NCBI GenBank assembly: GCA_964019135.1
Contig: OZ025248.1
Coordinates: 38,557,670-38,621,669 of the forward strand
DNA length: 64,000 bases
DNA from: Arenicola marina
Lineage: Eukaryota; Annelida; Polychaeta; Arenicolidae
Reading direction: 5' to 3'
Shown: piece by piece, positions 27,185-38,693 of the stretch
Position numbering within the stretch: the stretch's first letter is position 1
Layout: each line of letters starts with the position of its first letter
Notes under the pieces: generated by a model
Seen by the model: only the letters and a program-made list of their open reading frames with translations
Databases searched by the model: none
What the model was told of the DNA's origin: nothing
Position numbers and translations under genes: made by a program

Positions 27185-27315
27185 CTAGAAGAGTTTTTAA
27201 TTTCTTTCTGATGAGGGGGGGGGGGCGCAGGTGGGGCGCGGACCCCGAATTCGGCCACAATGCCTGGGCTGAGTCCACTCGCGACACAGAGCGTTAACGA
27301 CCAGGTCATGGTCGT
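27185..27315 (-). mobile_element. tRNA-derived SINE (type 2) in intron 2 of unit 4
   Basis: The minus strand reads CCTGGTCGTTAACGC (A-box-like) and GGGGTCCGCGCCC (decayed B box). The same insertion is seen in intron 2 of units 5, 7, 8 and 10. Confidence 0.6.
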
Positions 27316-28410
27316 CATATATGTAATTAGATCGATCGATTGGATATATACAGATGTATCACTTGATTCGAGGCACAACTGTCATAATCAGAACTTTGGT
27401 TTCGTAAGGTTAGATTGGTCTCTTGATGGCGTTATCATTCCTGTTTTAATTGTGTTAGCAGTCCTCTCCAGCTGAGTACCTTCGTACTTTACTTGACAGC
27501 CCCCCAGACCGCGGTGATAATAGCGGTGGTTGTGGCGGTTGTCGTTATCGTTGTGGCTGTGGTGGTGGCAGTGACAGTCTGCATGGTGTGCAGATACTAC
27601 GGATTTTTATCAGCGATTTAGGATTAATGAGGAACATAGGCGCTAGTACATCTTAAGAAACGTGTCGCCACCAAGTCTCGACAATCGGATAGAGACGATC
27701 TACTGCTCATGTGATAATGACAAAGAACGATTCAAGGGTTCACACGTGCACATTCCTCATTAAATATTGCTACAATACATACAAATTGTTTCAAATCACA
27801 TTGATATGTTAACTAATGCAAAATTCCGAATCTATTCGTGCAGAATGAGAAAATCCAACACCACGTCAGAAGACAATAAAACTGTTGGGGCCCAGTCACC
27901 AGGATAAGACAACTCGATTCACTTCCCGGAAGCTGGTCCCCTCCCACAATCACCGCCGCGGATGATGACGTCACACGCACCAGCGGGTGTTGATGACGTT
28001 GCTCCGTATTACGTAAGTTTACAATCATCCCCGGAATTTTCTGACGTCATCAAGCCGGTCACGGAGGCCTACGAAACTTTATGGCCCTACAATAGACCTG
28101 AGGTCGCCCCGACAACGGGAGATTATGTCAACGTTGTCGATACGGCAATGGAAGGAAGGGCTCTGTACACTGAGCTTGCCCGGGGAACGGGCGTCGTGCC
28201 AGGGAAGGTTCCGGGCGAGGGGAACACAACACCAGCGACTGACTGGGCAATGAACGACCTCTTGCTGGTGGCAAACCATCAGTGCGGCACGAGATAGTTG
28301 CCAAAACCTATTCAGATAATGTTGTCAGACATTTAGTCCAGACTTTATTGACTACGGTAAACATATCTTGGTGGTGGAGAAATGCAAATTTAAATTTGAC
28401 AATCGAGAAC

Positions 28411-28480
28411 TATTCAAGTATACTTTTGATATTGAAAAGTATATTTTTGATATTGAAAAGTATATTTTTGATATTGAAGT
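28411..28480. repeat. 21-bp repeat, three copies
   Basis: ATATTGAAAAGTATATTTTT and near-copies occur three times in the 3' flank of unit 4. Confidence 0.8.
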
Positions 28481-28585
28481 ATTTAACGCGAAAGAATGCA
28501 TTTTATTTGATGTACCTGATTTATCACTTTACGTGTGCATGTAAATACGTTCATATAATAGTGTAACTTTTTTTCCTTTTGCGGA

Positions 28586-28591
28586 AATAAA
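28586..28591 (+). terminator. Candidate polyadenylation signal of unit 4
   Basis: AATAAA lies about 290 bases after the tail stop and is followed by a T-rich and A-rich stretch. This is a candidate only. Confidence 0.4.
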
Positions 28592-29030
28592 GTTTATTTA
28601 AAAAAAATCATTGCTAACATTATCCCGGAACGGCGAATGAAGTCCCGCCTAGTCCATTATAACAGCCTTGAACACGTTGACGAATAATGTATTCATCCGC
28701 GCTTTTTGCACTTTATAGGCTATACATTTCTGACGAGAAACAACTGGCGGAGAGTGTTTCCAAGCACGGTTTTAGCCTAGACATAGGAATTGCAATCGTC
28801 TCGAAGTAATGAATGGTCTACTACATAATTCATTGTATTTGATCGGACATCGGATAAACAGCCTAACCAATAAGGTGTGAATGGCGTGTATGATTGGTTT
28901 AAGCGATAACCTTTGACTCGATTTCTGGCTCTCTGAGTGAAGTATAACAGGACTCTAGCACATATATAGTGTCCCAAGACCGAGCAGAAATCTAGAAATC
29001 TAATTACAAATTCGTGGACATTATAGATCC
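28592..29030. other. Spacer without recognised features
   Basis: I see no gene, repeat or element here. Confidence 0.5.
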
Positions 29031-29034
29031 GCTA

Positions 29035-29275
29035 TAGACCTATGCAGTGCGACGCATTACCCATTATAACCCTAATGTGCAATTTCACTGTTTACCCATT
29101 ATAGACCTAATACGCAATTTCACTCTTTACCCATTATAGACTTATGCGGTTCCACACCTTACCCATTGTAGACCTATGTGTTTCCACGCTTTCCCCATTA
29201 TAGACCTATGCAGTTCCACGCTTTACCCATCATAGACCTATGCAGTGCCACGCTTTACCCATTATATATACCTCT
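29035..29275. repeat. 32-bp minisatellite (~7 copies)
   Basis: TTTACCCATTATAGACCTAT followed by GCAGTTCCACGC recurs about seven times with some loss of bases. Confidence 0.8.
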
Positions 29276-29785
29276 GTAGATCACGTATTGCCTGAATATG
29301 TCAAGCAATGTTTTCAATACATTTTCTACTTCCGTGTCAGATCACGTGGTTGATTCTTATAACTAAACCGTTGAAAGTGCATTCACGTGCAAAGGAGAGA
29401 TGCAGGTATTGTCTACATCAATTCGATACTCTCTTTATCCATTTGAAGAAACAAAAATGTCGCCGATATTTCAGTTTTGCGTCCGAAGAAGATATGTTTA
29501 GAATACAGCTACGCCACTCTCTCTCTCTTAGGACGCCAAAGCAAGGGTCAGGATGGAGGAGACTTTGCTGAGATAAGGCCTCTCGCACTTGAACCAATGC
29601 CCTGATGTGGATGACGCCCCAGCTACATGAACATCTTCATATTTAGGTAATACTGTACACATTTAGGACATTGTGACGGGAGCCATGCAGTCGTATGCTT
29701 GTTTCTTGCATCAAACAAAGGTGGAATTCCGTTTTGCGCAACGCTGTGGGTCGAACCAGGAAGTATTGATGACATTGTTATAAAA
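29276..29785. other. Spacer without recognised features
   Basis: No gene is supported. A short open frame at 29308-29571 has no recognisable domain. Confidence 0.45.
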
Positions 29786-30025
29786 TACACTGGTCACATC
29801 GCTTCATTACGACATATAGCAGGTCGGTATACTGTAATGATACCATCACGACATATAGCAGGTCGGTATACTGTAACGATACCATCACGACATATACCAG
29901 GTCGGTATTCTGTAATGATACCATCACGACATATACCAGGTCGGTATACTGTAATGATACCATCACGACATATACCAGGTCGGTATACTGTAATGATACC
30001 ATCACGCCATATAGCAGGTCGGTAA
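29786..30025. repeat. 39-bp minisatellite (~6 copies)
   Basis: CGACATATACCAGGTCGGTA followed by TACTGTAATGATACCATCA repeats six times. The period is divisible by three, which opens frames on both strands that are not genes. Confidence 0.9.
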
Positions 30026-31275
30026 AAGTGGAATGTCAGGGCATGTACGGCTATGTTACAGTATCTGACGATGGTGGATCTTGTCGTTTGTGTGTCACCG
30101 GCAAGGCAAGATGTTATGATTATTAATGCCGTTGAGAAGAAGCGTTTGACAGATTAACATTCAAATAGCTTTGAGCAGTTTTTCCAGAGCATAATAGTGG
30201 ATCCACTCCCCCACCCCCCTTTCGATTTTAGAACCGTAACCCCACTCCCCGTCCACCGCTATAAACTACTTACAAGGGGCTTATATGGGCCGTTCTCCCT
30301 AACTTACAATGACAATACTCTATCAGTTTATATCCCCCCATCTTACAACCCCCCATAACAAACAGAACCCATTGGCTGGGATTGGCCGGATATTTCCGTG
30401 GTATAGTTCTTGTTTTGTTAAGGAATGAACCCATGCATAATTAAAAATAATTGTATTTTATTACAGCCAAAATCAAGGGAAAACCTGGTGACAAATCGAT
30501 CGCTTTCGCATTGCTTCTTATGCGGCCTCTTTAATTTGACAGTACAGCCGCTTGGCGGGGCTGCGGAACGGCGTGTCACGCCAACTACCATTGAAACGTA
30601 ACGGAGTTGGATATCTCGTACTATACGATCTCTGTTATTATCCGGTAATCCGCTCCACACCGCCTACGTGGACTCCCCTAACCACCCACCACGCCGTGCG
30701 CACGCTGGGCGGCTTTATCAATGAGATTCCTGGAGATAAGACAAACAAAACACAGGAAGTAGCTTCTGACAGGGCTACATATCAAATCAGAACGATGTGG
30801 TGTGATGAATGATCTTCTTAACATATCAGAGCATGAACTATACTGCTATACTGCCTACGCCAGACCACTGTATCAACAATTGTTGTGAACGTCCAAGTTA
30901 CAGCAGGATTAAAGCGAGTTATACATAATCTATGAACATTCCAATGTTATATATCACAGGATTACACGCAGGTAGTAGGATAAATTGAGTGTTCAGTAAA
31001 ACAAAAAAGGTGAGAATCTCCTTTATCAATAAGTCAAATGACTTCATATGATGCAAACATTTCGATATATATCAACGAAATTGTAATATTTATATCTGAT
31101 TCATTTGGTGAGAAAAACACCCCAAGGTTTTTTTTAGTGACAGGCTTTAGCAGCCCGACCACATAAATACAACATGTCTTTTTCAGATATGCAAAGGAAT
31201 CGATGAACAAGACAAAGACGAAGTCATCAACAGTCTCATAATTGTTATACGTGTATATCCAACACCCTGGTGGCA
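30026..31275. other. Spacer before the chitin-binding gene
   Basis: No coding region is recognised. The promoter of the chitin-binding gene is presumably near 31000-31270. Confidence 0.45.
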
Positions 31276-33089
31276 ATGCTTAAAAACGTCGCCATGTTAA
31301 CAATGGATCGTTATAGTAACAACCGTCAACATTGGCTGGTACTTCCCTTGTTGGCACTAATGGCAGCATGGTTGCTGTGCAACATCCCAATTGGCCACGC
31401 CCAAAGTCTCTCGTTGGACCAACGTTTCCAAGGTAACGCACCCAGGTTTGGCCGGGACAGTCACCGGGGATAGACATCGTTTTTTCACGCAGCAGAGCAG
31501 ACTAAAATTTTGCTAAAATACACATAATTATCAGCAGTAAATTGATGATGATACAGAGCCATTAAAGTCGCCACTTAGGAACAGAACACGTGGGTGATAA
31601 TATAGGTCTAGAGAAGGACGCGGACCATTATCATTGTCATGAAGTCTCGTTTCAGCTGATGGTCGGAATGATGTTGATCCGTGTAACAAGGGGAAGTACT
31701 GTGTGGCGGACACTGTCGTGGCCAACCCGGACAATTGTACCACTTACTTTGTGTGCGGTCCAAGCGGCTGGATTGAATTGCCTTGTAATCCCAATCTGGG
31801 GGTCAATCCAGAGACAGGACAATGCGAGCCCATGGCCGGGGTCACGTGTCAGCCACCCTGTCCCCCCTTCACCGGCCCTACCACCACCGAGGGGCCCACC
31901 GTATCACCAGGTATGTGTCAGTCAATTAATAGGGTCACTGCCAATACCCTGCCCCCCCCCCCCTCTCACCGGCCCCACCACCACCGAGGGACTCACCATC
32001 TCACCAGGTATAGATCAATCAATTAACAGGGTGACTGCCAATACCCTGCCCCGCAGCCTACCCCCCTTTCACCGGTCCCACCACAACCAAAAAGCCCGCC
32101 ACCTCACCAGGTATGTGTCAATCAATTAATAGGTGACTGCTAATAACCTGCCATGCCCCCCCCCCCCCCGCGTCTTTCACTGGTCCCACCCCCACCAAAG
32201 GGCCCACCGTCTCATCAGGTATGAATCAAGTAATAAGTTGGTTTACCTTCCGGACGCTTTAAGCAATTTTGGTCATATCGCATCAATGGGATAAAAAGAA
32301 GGGAGAGTGGGGCCATGTCCCCGGGGGTAACCCCCTACTCTTTGCGAAGAGGACATGGGATCTTTATCCGGCGACCACACATACATGGCAACAGCGGGGC
32401 GCAAACCACCGATCCACGTGCGTTGGGCTCTCAGGTGCCAACATCACTCATGCTAGCGCTGTAACCCACTGAGATATCGAGGCGGCCCCTTCAATTAATA
32501 ATCGAAAGCTAATACCCTGTCCCCCTCCCTCCTTTTGTGGCCCCACTAACACCAATGTGCCGACCGAGGTGGTACGAGTATCTTGTTACATAATTAACAA
32601 TGCACAACGTGTAAGATATCACTGTGAACATGGTTCTAATAGATCTGTCCTTGCGTTATATCCAGTGGTAACGTTACCTCTTACACTGTCTCCGCCGCTG
32701 CCGTTTAGGTCTGTGCCACTACGTGGCGCTGCCATGTACCGCTGGGGAGAAGTTCGCCGATGTCTCCAGCTGTGAACATTATTACGAGTGCGTCGTCTTA
32801 AACACACTCCGCAGACTGCAGTGCCCGTCGGGAGAGGTTTTCGACATCTACCTCTCGATGTGTAATGTCGTCACCCACGGCTTCGACTGTGACTACCGAT
32901 GTACAACCACCGGGGCGCCAACGACATTACTCGCCACCACAACGTCACACACTGCCACGTCAGTGTCGAGCGTCGGTCAGGCGGCGTCATCGACAGCACA
33001 ACATGACACTACCGTGTGGTCTTCTACGACGTCGGACAGCCAACCACTAACCGGCACCACCACCAGTGAGGGGCCCACCATCTCGCCTG
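31276..33089 (+). CDS. Two-domain chitin-binding (CBM14/peritrophin-A) gene with mucin-like linkers, 3' end open
   Basis: The exons I can place are 31276-31432, 31656-31910, 32057-32110 and 32709-33089; all end in phase 1 and join in frame. The first encodes a signal peptide (WLVLPLLALMAAWLL then GHAQS); the start may instead be the ATG at 31303. Exon 2 carries a CBM14 domain with cysteine spacing C-11-C-5-C-9-C-12-C-7-C. Exon 4 carries another with C-11-C-5-C-10-C-12-C-8-C, including EHYYEC. CBM14 domains bind chitin. Linkers are Thr/Pro/Ser-rich. After 33089 (donor CCTG/GTATGT) no terminal exon or stop was found before the unit 5 stalk exon, which has a matching phase-1 start. The gene may therefore end there (see findings), or it may end in an exon I missed. 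Read-through of the donor gives only MCQAIIR and a stop. Confidence 0.75.
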
Positions 33090-33330
33090 GTATGTGTCAA
33101 GCAATAATTAGATGACTCTAATACCCTGTGTCGCCCTCGCCCCCCCCCCCCCCCTCATTGGAACTATCACCACCAAGGGACCCAATATCTCACTGGGTAT
33201 GTGTCAATCACTTAATGGGTCGACTGTTAATACTCTGTGGTAATATGTGGGTCAATCAATAATTAGGTGACAAGTACCCTGCCCCCTACCCCTTCATCGG
33301 CCCCACTACCACCAAGGGGCCTGATATAAT
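31845..33330 (+). repeat. Tandem copies of a Thr/Pro exon end plus splice donor
   Basis: A roughly 100-bp unit recurs from 31850, again at about 31950, 32057, 32165, 32515, 33130 and 33270. It contains CCC-TTCACCGG-CCCACCACCACC, then GGGCCCACC-TCTCACCAG, the donor GTATGTGTCAATCAATTAAT, and GACTGCCAATACCCTGCC. Only the copy at 32057-32110 has a clear acceptor (CCCCGCAG) and a full in-frame 18-codon exon. The others lack an AG where needed. Confidence 0.65.
32270..32490 (-). mobile_element. tRNA-derived SINE (type 3) in the chitin-binding gene
   Basis: On the minus strand TATCTCAGTGGGTTACAGCG is a good A box, and GGTGGTTTGCGCCCC is an acceptable B box about 60 bases on. It lies in the intron before the second CBM14 exon. 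Confidence 0.6.
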
Positions 33331-33723
33331 GATTATGAATAATCACTAGACAAATGTTCCATTTAAGTCTATTGGCGCCGCCTATGTGTGGATTATGAAT
33401 ATGGCCCCAGGTTTGTCGCACATCTCACAAGAGTGGATGGGGAGCGCCTCGCCCAAAACAGGCTGGGACCATTAGAGCCCATACGACCACATGATAAGGG
33501 TTACCTGGGGTGGGAGGGCGGTGAGCAATGGCTGGATTGGTGTTTTAGGTCACCTTGATGCACACATGGGCTGAACCGGGCAGGTTAGAAATTCGCTGCC
33601 CGCGCCGGCCCCGCGCCAGCAACAACTTACCCGCGCCGCCCTGCGCCCGCAACCACTTAGCCGCGGGTGCCTGCGCCCGCAAGGAGCTGTCCGCTGCCCT
33701 CCCCGCGCCCGCACACGCTCGAT

Positions 33724-33983
33724 AGGGGTCTGGAAGGGGGAGGGAGGGTGCAGTGTACAGTGTCGACTTTTCATGATTATCAGCATCTAACGTTTTTTTT
33801 TTAATGACGTTGCGTGTGGCTTTTTGGTTCAGTGTGTTTTTGTTTATGAAATGCCAGTATGTGTCGATGTCAGTTTTTCAGATCCTCAGTGTCGGAATTT
33901 AGGGACCAATGTGGACTGTCGATTTTTCAAATATGCCAGTGCCGCGTGTTGCCATTTATCCCTTTCAGCTCCCTCCAGACAAA
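33724..33983 (-). mobile_element. MITE-like element with GTCTGGA termini, copy 2
   Basis: The ends are GGGTCTGGAAGG and CCCTCCAGAC. The interior is the reverse complement of the copy at 2538-2752. Confidence 0.5.
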
Positions 33984-34512
33984 AAAGGACAAAAAACTGT
34001 GCCATCCTTGTATGTCGCCGTGAAAGCAAATTTAGTCCATTAGCGCTATTTCAACGGCTGCGTGAATTCCAATTTGTAACATTTCTCAACCTTTGGAGAG
34101 AGGAAGAGAAAAGGACAGAGATGTAGGGAAGTGTGCGAGGATTGAAGAAATACGTCGCGTATACCTAAGTACAGTCGGTAGCACAGGAAACGTCCCTGAA
34201 CACCTACCTACTGGCTAGAAATATTTAATATTCCCACCCCTCTCCCCAACTCACCTCCATGCCGCTTGTCTATCAGCCTTTTATCTTCGGCCAGTGGACG
34301 TTTCGGCCTAGGACATTTCGGCCAGGTGTTTTGGGGAGGGCGGACGTTTCGGTCAAGTTAACCTACCAAAATTTACATCATGGAGTCACACATGGTATAT
34401 CTGGTATAAAACTAAACACTATAATCACACTTCATACTTGTTATTTACACATTAATTTGGTTTAATTTGGTCACCGTTTAGATTCAAATAGTGATCGATG
34501 CTTCCGTTCACG

Positions 34513-34648
34513 CGCTCTGACACCCCTAGATGTGGGGGTGCCCAGCTCTGACACCCCTAGATGTGGGGGTGCCCAGCTCTGACACCCCTAGAAGTGGGGG
34601 TGCCCAGCTCTGACACCCCTAGATGTGGGGGTGCCCAGCTCTGACGTT
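34513..34648. repeat. 31-bp repeat, four copies
   Basis: AGCTCTGACACCCCTAGATG followed by TGGGGGTGCCC occurs four times almost without change. Confidence 0.9.
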
Positions 34649-34739
34649 TTGGCTCACTCCTTTCAGCAACTAGAGTGATGTGAACTGATTTAACATGCCT
34701 AAATGCAATTCAACATAACCTGAATTGGCTTAACGCCTT

Positions 34740-34960
34740 TTAAACAGAAGTCTAGACTGCTCGTTACCGGTGTCACTTATTACTCATACTTCTGCCAGTT
34801 AATCCAGTGATAGGCCGCCACCACCAAGCAGGGGGCACGCTATGTACATATATCCCCGCCTATTTACGACCGGATAATCGCGACTATCGCGAGCTACTCT
34901 CAGGTCACCTTCACGCAGTGGAGAAGTATTTACAGAAACACTCCCGCAATAATTACATCA
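34740..34960 (+). other. Truncated class I 5' flank joined to intron 1 (unit 5)
   Basis: The stretch 34740-34950 matches 24462-24685 before unit 4. At about 34950 it jumps to sequence that in unit 4 lies inside intron 1 (AACAAGCGCCTCTCGGGTAG, 26617). The lectin exon between these points has been deleted. Confidence 0.75.
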
Positions 34961-35338
34961 ACAAGCGCCTCTCGGGTAGTTATTCTTTACTTCGTGCTCA
35001 ATGTTTCATTGGAAACTTTTAGCACGTTTTCGCACTGTTCACTTTTATAAATAGGTTGAAGCTAATACTGAATCCATATTTTCTTTATGGTCTATGCTTT
35101 GTAATGTATCCTTCCAGGTTAGCACTGATCGAAACACCAATTTCGCTATGTGTTCCAATTTTAATAACCTTGCTACGTAACATCATGGACTAACAGGATA
35201 TCTTTACATCCAATAAGTTAACTTCTATAACATATACAACTTTCAGTAGGCCCTTTGTGCACCTTCATCAACATGAACTTGCCAATCGAATCATGCCCAT
35301 AATTACAGACGATGTAAATAAGCTGATATGGCCTCTAG

Positions 35339-36800
35339 ATGCAGACAGGCTGACAACTGCAGCATCTACAACGACTGGCGTCACCATATCAACGAGTACC
35401 ACCTCCATCTCTACGACCAAACCAGAATCTTCCACAGTTGCGGTGTCCATGGTGACCGATGCCACAACTGAGAGTGACGCCAGTGAAGGTAAGCCAGCCG
35501 TCCAGTCACCCAATAGTGACAATGTCTCTTCTTGTCGGATTCTCATTCGAATATGTCACTTCACGCCTACCTAGTTTTTCATCGAGGCCGACTGATTTCC
35601 TTCTGATAGAGGGGCGCGAACCCCAAATTCCGGCACGACGGCTGGGCTGGCAGAGTTCACTGGCGACACAAAGCGTTAGCGACCAGGCCACGTCGGTCAT
35701 ATAAGTAATTAAATCTATCGATTGGATATATACAGATGCATCATTTGATTAGGCAGAACTGTCACAGAAGATGAAGGAAAATGATAATGCCTTAATCAGA
35801 ACGTAAAGTTAGATTGTTCTCTTGATGGCGTTGTCATTCCGGTTTTAATTGAATTAGCAGTCCTATCCAGCTGTGTACCCTCGTACTTTACTTGACAGCC
35901 TCCCAGACCGCGGTGATAATAGCGGTGGTTGTGGCGGTTGCCGTGGTCGTCGTGGCAGTGGTGGTCGCAGTGACCGTCTGCATTGTGTGCAGGTATTACT
36001 AACGTCCATAGTTACAAAGCAACCATCAATAACATTCGCAGCCAGGAACCTTGAGCGCCGCATTAAGCAATTTAATCACGTTCATGTGTAAGCCAAGATA
36101 TCGGTTGGTCTGTCCGGCGCCTTTTTATGAACTAACACCAGACAAAGTAGGAGAGTTACATGACTAAGAAGAACTTGGTATGCCAGGATTGACTATTATC
36201 CGCGATTATGACAAAGAACGATTTAAGGGTTCGCACGTGCAGATATGAACTCCTTAAAGTCAACATCGCTATAATACATACAAAGAGTTTCAAGGCATGT
36301 TAATATGTTAACTAATGCAACCCAACATCCGATTCTATTCATACAGAATGAGAAAATCCAACACCACGTCCGAAGAGAGTACAACTGTCGGTGCCCAGTC
36401 ACTAGGTCTGGACAACTCGATTCACCTCCCGGAAGCTGAGCCTCTTCCACAGTCACGGCCTCGGATGATGACGTCACACGCACCAGCGGGTGTTGATGAC
36501 GCAGATCCGTATTGCGTAACTTCGCAATCATCTCATGGTTTCTATGACGTCATCATACCAGCCACGGAGGCGTACGAACCCTTACGGCCCTACAATAAAC
36601 CTGAGATCTCCAAGACAACGGGAGATTATGTCAACGTGGTCGATACGACAATGGAAGGAAGGGCTCTGTACACGGAGCTTGCCCCGGGAACGGGCGTCGT
36701 GCCAGAGAAGGTCCATGGTGAGGGGAACACAGCACCAGGGATGGACTGGGCATTGGACGATCCCATGCTAGTGGAAAACCCTCAGTACGGCACGAGATAG
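35339..36800 (+). CDS. Receptor unit 5: stalk, membrane and type B tail exons without a lectin exon
   Basis: Exons 35339-35488 (stalk), 35899-35992 (membrane) and 36347-36800 (tail) are all open, with intact splice sites and phases. The stalk starts DADRLTT and is Ser/Thr-rich. The helix is Val-rich. The 151-residue tail has YDVIIPATEAYEPL (ITAM spacing), YVNV, ALYTEL and ends QYGTR. Its own lectin exon has been deleted, yet nothing downstream has decayed, which suggests the exons are still used. The phase-1 entry of the stalk exon fits the phase-1 exit of the CBM14 exon at 33089 upstream; exons of both together sum to 1545 bases, 514 aa. Alternatively this is a young fragment with no product. 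Confidence 0.6.
35600..35700 (-). mobile_element. tRNA-derived SINE (type 2) in intron 2 of unit 5
   Basis: The minus strand shows CCTGGTCGCTAACGC and GGGGTTCGCGCCCCT, A- and B-box-like, at the same place as in units 4, 7, 8 and 10. Confidence 0.65.
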
Positions 36801-38300
36801 GAGGTGGGTGGGGAGGGCGGGTCCCGGGTTCAGGGACAGGTCTGACCCACGATGGTCGGGGTAAGAACGAATCCTGGGAGAGGGTGGGTAGGTAGGGCTA
36901 TACATGATCAGAGGGAATAGGTTCTTTGGAGGGATGGGTGGGGAGGGTCATACATGGTCACTTGGGCGGGGTGGAAGGGCGGGGGGATGGGCATGACGGT
37001 CACAGGGAATAAGCTCCTCTGAAGGCTGGTTGGGGAGGGTTGTGACCGCCAGCAGGGAATAGGCTTCTGGGAGGGGGTGATTCGGGGGGGGGGGGACCGC
37101 CAGCAGGAAATAGGCTCCTGGGAGAGGGTGAGTGTGGAGGGTTGTGACCGCCAGCAGGAAATAGGCTCCTGGGAGAGGGTGAGTGAGGAGGGCTGTGACC
37201 GTCAGCAGGGAATAGGCTCCTGGGAGAGGGTGCGTTTTGAGGGTTGTGACCGCCAGCAGGGAATAGGCTCCTGAGAGGGGGTGATTGAGGGGGGGGGGGG
37301 TTGTGATCGCCAGCAGAGAACAGGCTCCTAGGAGGTGGTGGTTGGGGAGGCTTGTGACAACCAAGCAGGGAATAGGCTCCTGGGAGGGGGTGGTTGGGGA
37401 GGGTTGTGATCGCCAGCAGGGAATAGGCTCCTGGGAGGGGGTGTTTGGGGAGGGTTGTGACCGCCAGCAGGGAATAGGCTCCTGGGAGGGGGTGGTTGGG
37501 GAGGGTTGTGACCGCCAGCAGGGACTAGGCTCCTGGGAGGGGGTGAGTGTGTAGGGTTGTGACCGCCAGCAGGGAATAGGTTCCAGGGAGGGGGTTAGTG
37601 TGGAGGGTTGTGACAGCCAGCAGGGAATAGGCTCCTGAGAGGGGGTGATTGGGAGGGGGGGGGGGTGGTTGTGACCGCCAGCAGAGAACAGGCTCCTAGG
37701 AGGTGGTGGTTGGGGAGGGTTGTGACCGCCAGCAGGAAATAGACTCCTGGGAGGGGCTGAGTGTGGAGGGTTGTGACCGCCATCGAGGAATAGGCTCCTG
37801 GTAAGGGGTTATTGGGGGGGGGGGCGGGGTTCTGAGCGCCAGCAGGGAATAGGCTCCTGGGAGGGGTGATCCGGGGTGGGGGCGGGGGGTGGTGACCGCG
37901 CCATCAGGGAATAGGCTCCTGGGAGGGGTGGAGTGTGGAGGGTTTTGATCGCCAGCAGGAAATAGGCTCATGGAAAGGGGTGGTTGGGAAGGGTTGTGAC
38001 CGCCAGCAGTGAATAGACTTCTGGGAGGGGGTGATTAGGGGGGGGGGGGTGACCGCCATCAGGGAATAGGCTTCAGGGAGACGGTGAGTGTGGAGGGTTT
38101 TGACCGCCGGCAGGGAATAGGCTCCTGAGATTGTGTGATTGAGGAGGGCTGTGACCGTCAGCAGGGAATAGGCTCCTGGGAGAGGGTGAGTGTGGAGGGT
38201 TGTGACCGCAGGCAGGGAATAGGCTCCTGGGAGGGGGTGCGTTTTGAGGGTTGTGACCGCCAGCAGAGAACAGGCTCCTAGGAGGTGGTGGTTGTGAGTC
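36801..38300 (+). repeat. G-rich ~50-bp minisatellite after unit 5
   Basis: Units of the form GTGACCGCCAGCAGGGAATA, GGCTCCTGGGAGGGGGTG, TTGGGGAGGGTT repeat about 27 times from 37020. Looser ~60-bp relatives lie at 36880-37010. The + (sense) strand is extremely G-rich and rich in GGG runs, so G-quadruplex formation is plausible. Confidence 0.9.
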
Positions 38301-38693
38301 ATCTGACTGAAAAACTGGAAAGTATACACACCCCAGCAGACCGGTGTGGTGTGCACCGTCACAGTACTGCAGGGTGGGCTGTGCATACCCGGTAGTTGTG
38401 TAGCGATTAAGCTTGGTGGCGCATTCCGTTCAAACGCATCAGGAAGATTATCCGGATAAGTGCGAACACCAGGAACAACGTTTAGACGACGTTGGATGCG
38501 ATCGGGATATCACGACACCTATACCGACGACCAAATACACAATCATTGTCGGAATCTTGAATAAATATTGTTGCCTGGTTTAGTCGTTGAGAGGTTTGTT
38601 TAGAGGCAGAGGGTTTGTATTCCAGATCTGCAACGAATACGCCTCTATGATACGTGTCCATTGTCGCTGTTAAACTTAGGACAATGGAAGGAC
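38301..38693 (+). promoter_or_regulatory. Class II 5' flank of unit 6
   Basis: This matches the flanks of units 1, 8, 9 and 11, including GTGTGGTGTGCACCGTCAC, the AAGCTTGGTGGC box, and ACAATGG at the start codon. Confidence 0.5.

Larger units (their letters stand above)
25396..28297 (+). pseudogene. Receptor unit 4: SUEL-lectin receptor pseudogene, type B tail
   Basis: Exon equivalents are 25396-26129, 26951-27124, 27500-27593 and 27850-28297. Signal peptide and domain 1 are intact. Domain 2 has lost one base in the CCPDPGD segment (GACCCGG for GATCCCGG, near 25930), so the rest is read in the wrong frame. The original frame also has a TAA near 25996. The membrane exon has lost its donor (CAG/AT instead of CAG/GT at 27594), and the tail has an in-frame TAA after SPG near 27904. 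The first tyrosine of the ITAM-like pair is Ser here (FSDVI). Four independent lesions make this a dead copy. The open first part could still give a secreted single-domain lectin if transcribed. Confidence 0.8.
33090..34739. other. Region between the chitin-binding exons and unit 5
   Basis: No exon is recognised. The stretch 33525-33590 is a fragment of the inter-unit flank (GCTGGATTGGTGTTTTAG, CACACATGGGCTGAACCGGG). A GC-rich stretch (33595-33720) with CCCGCGCC/CCTGCGCCCGCAA units follows, then a MITE-like element and a 31-bp repeat. Confidence 0.5.
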
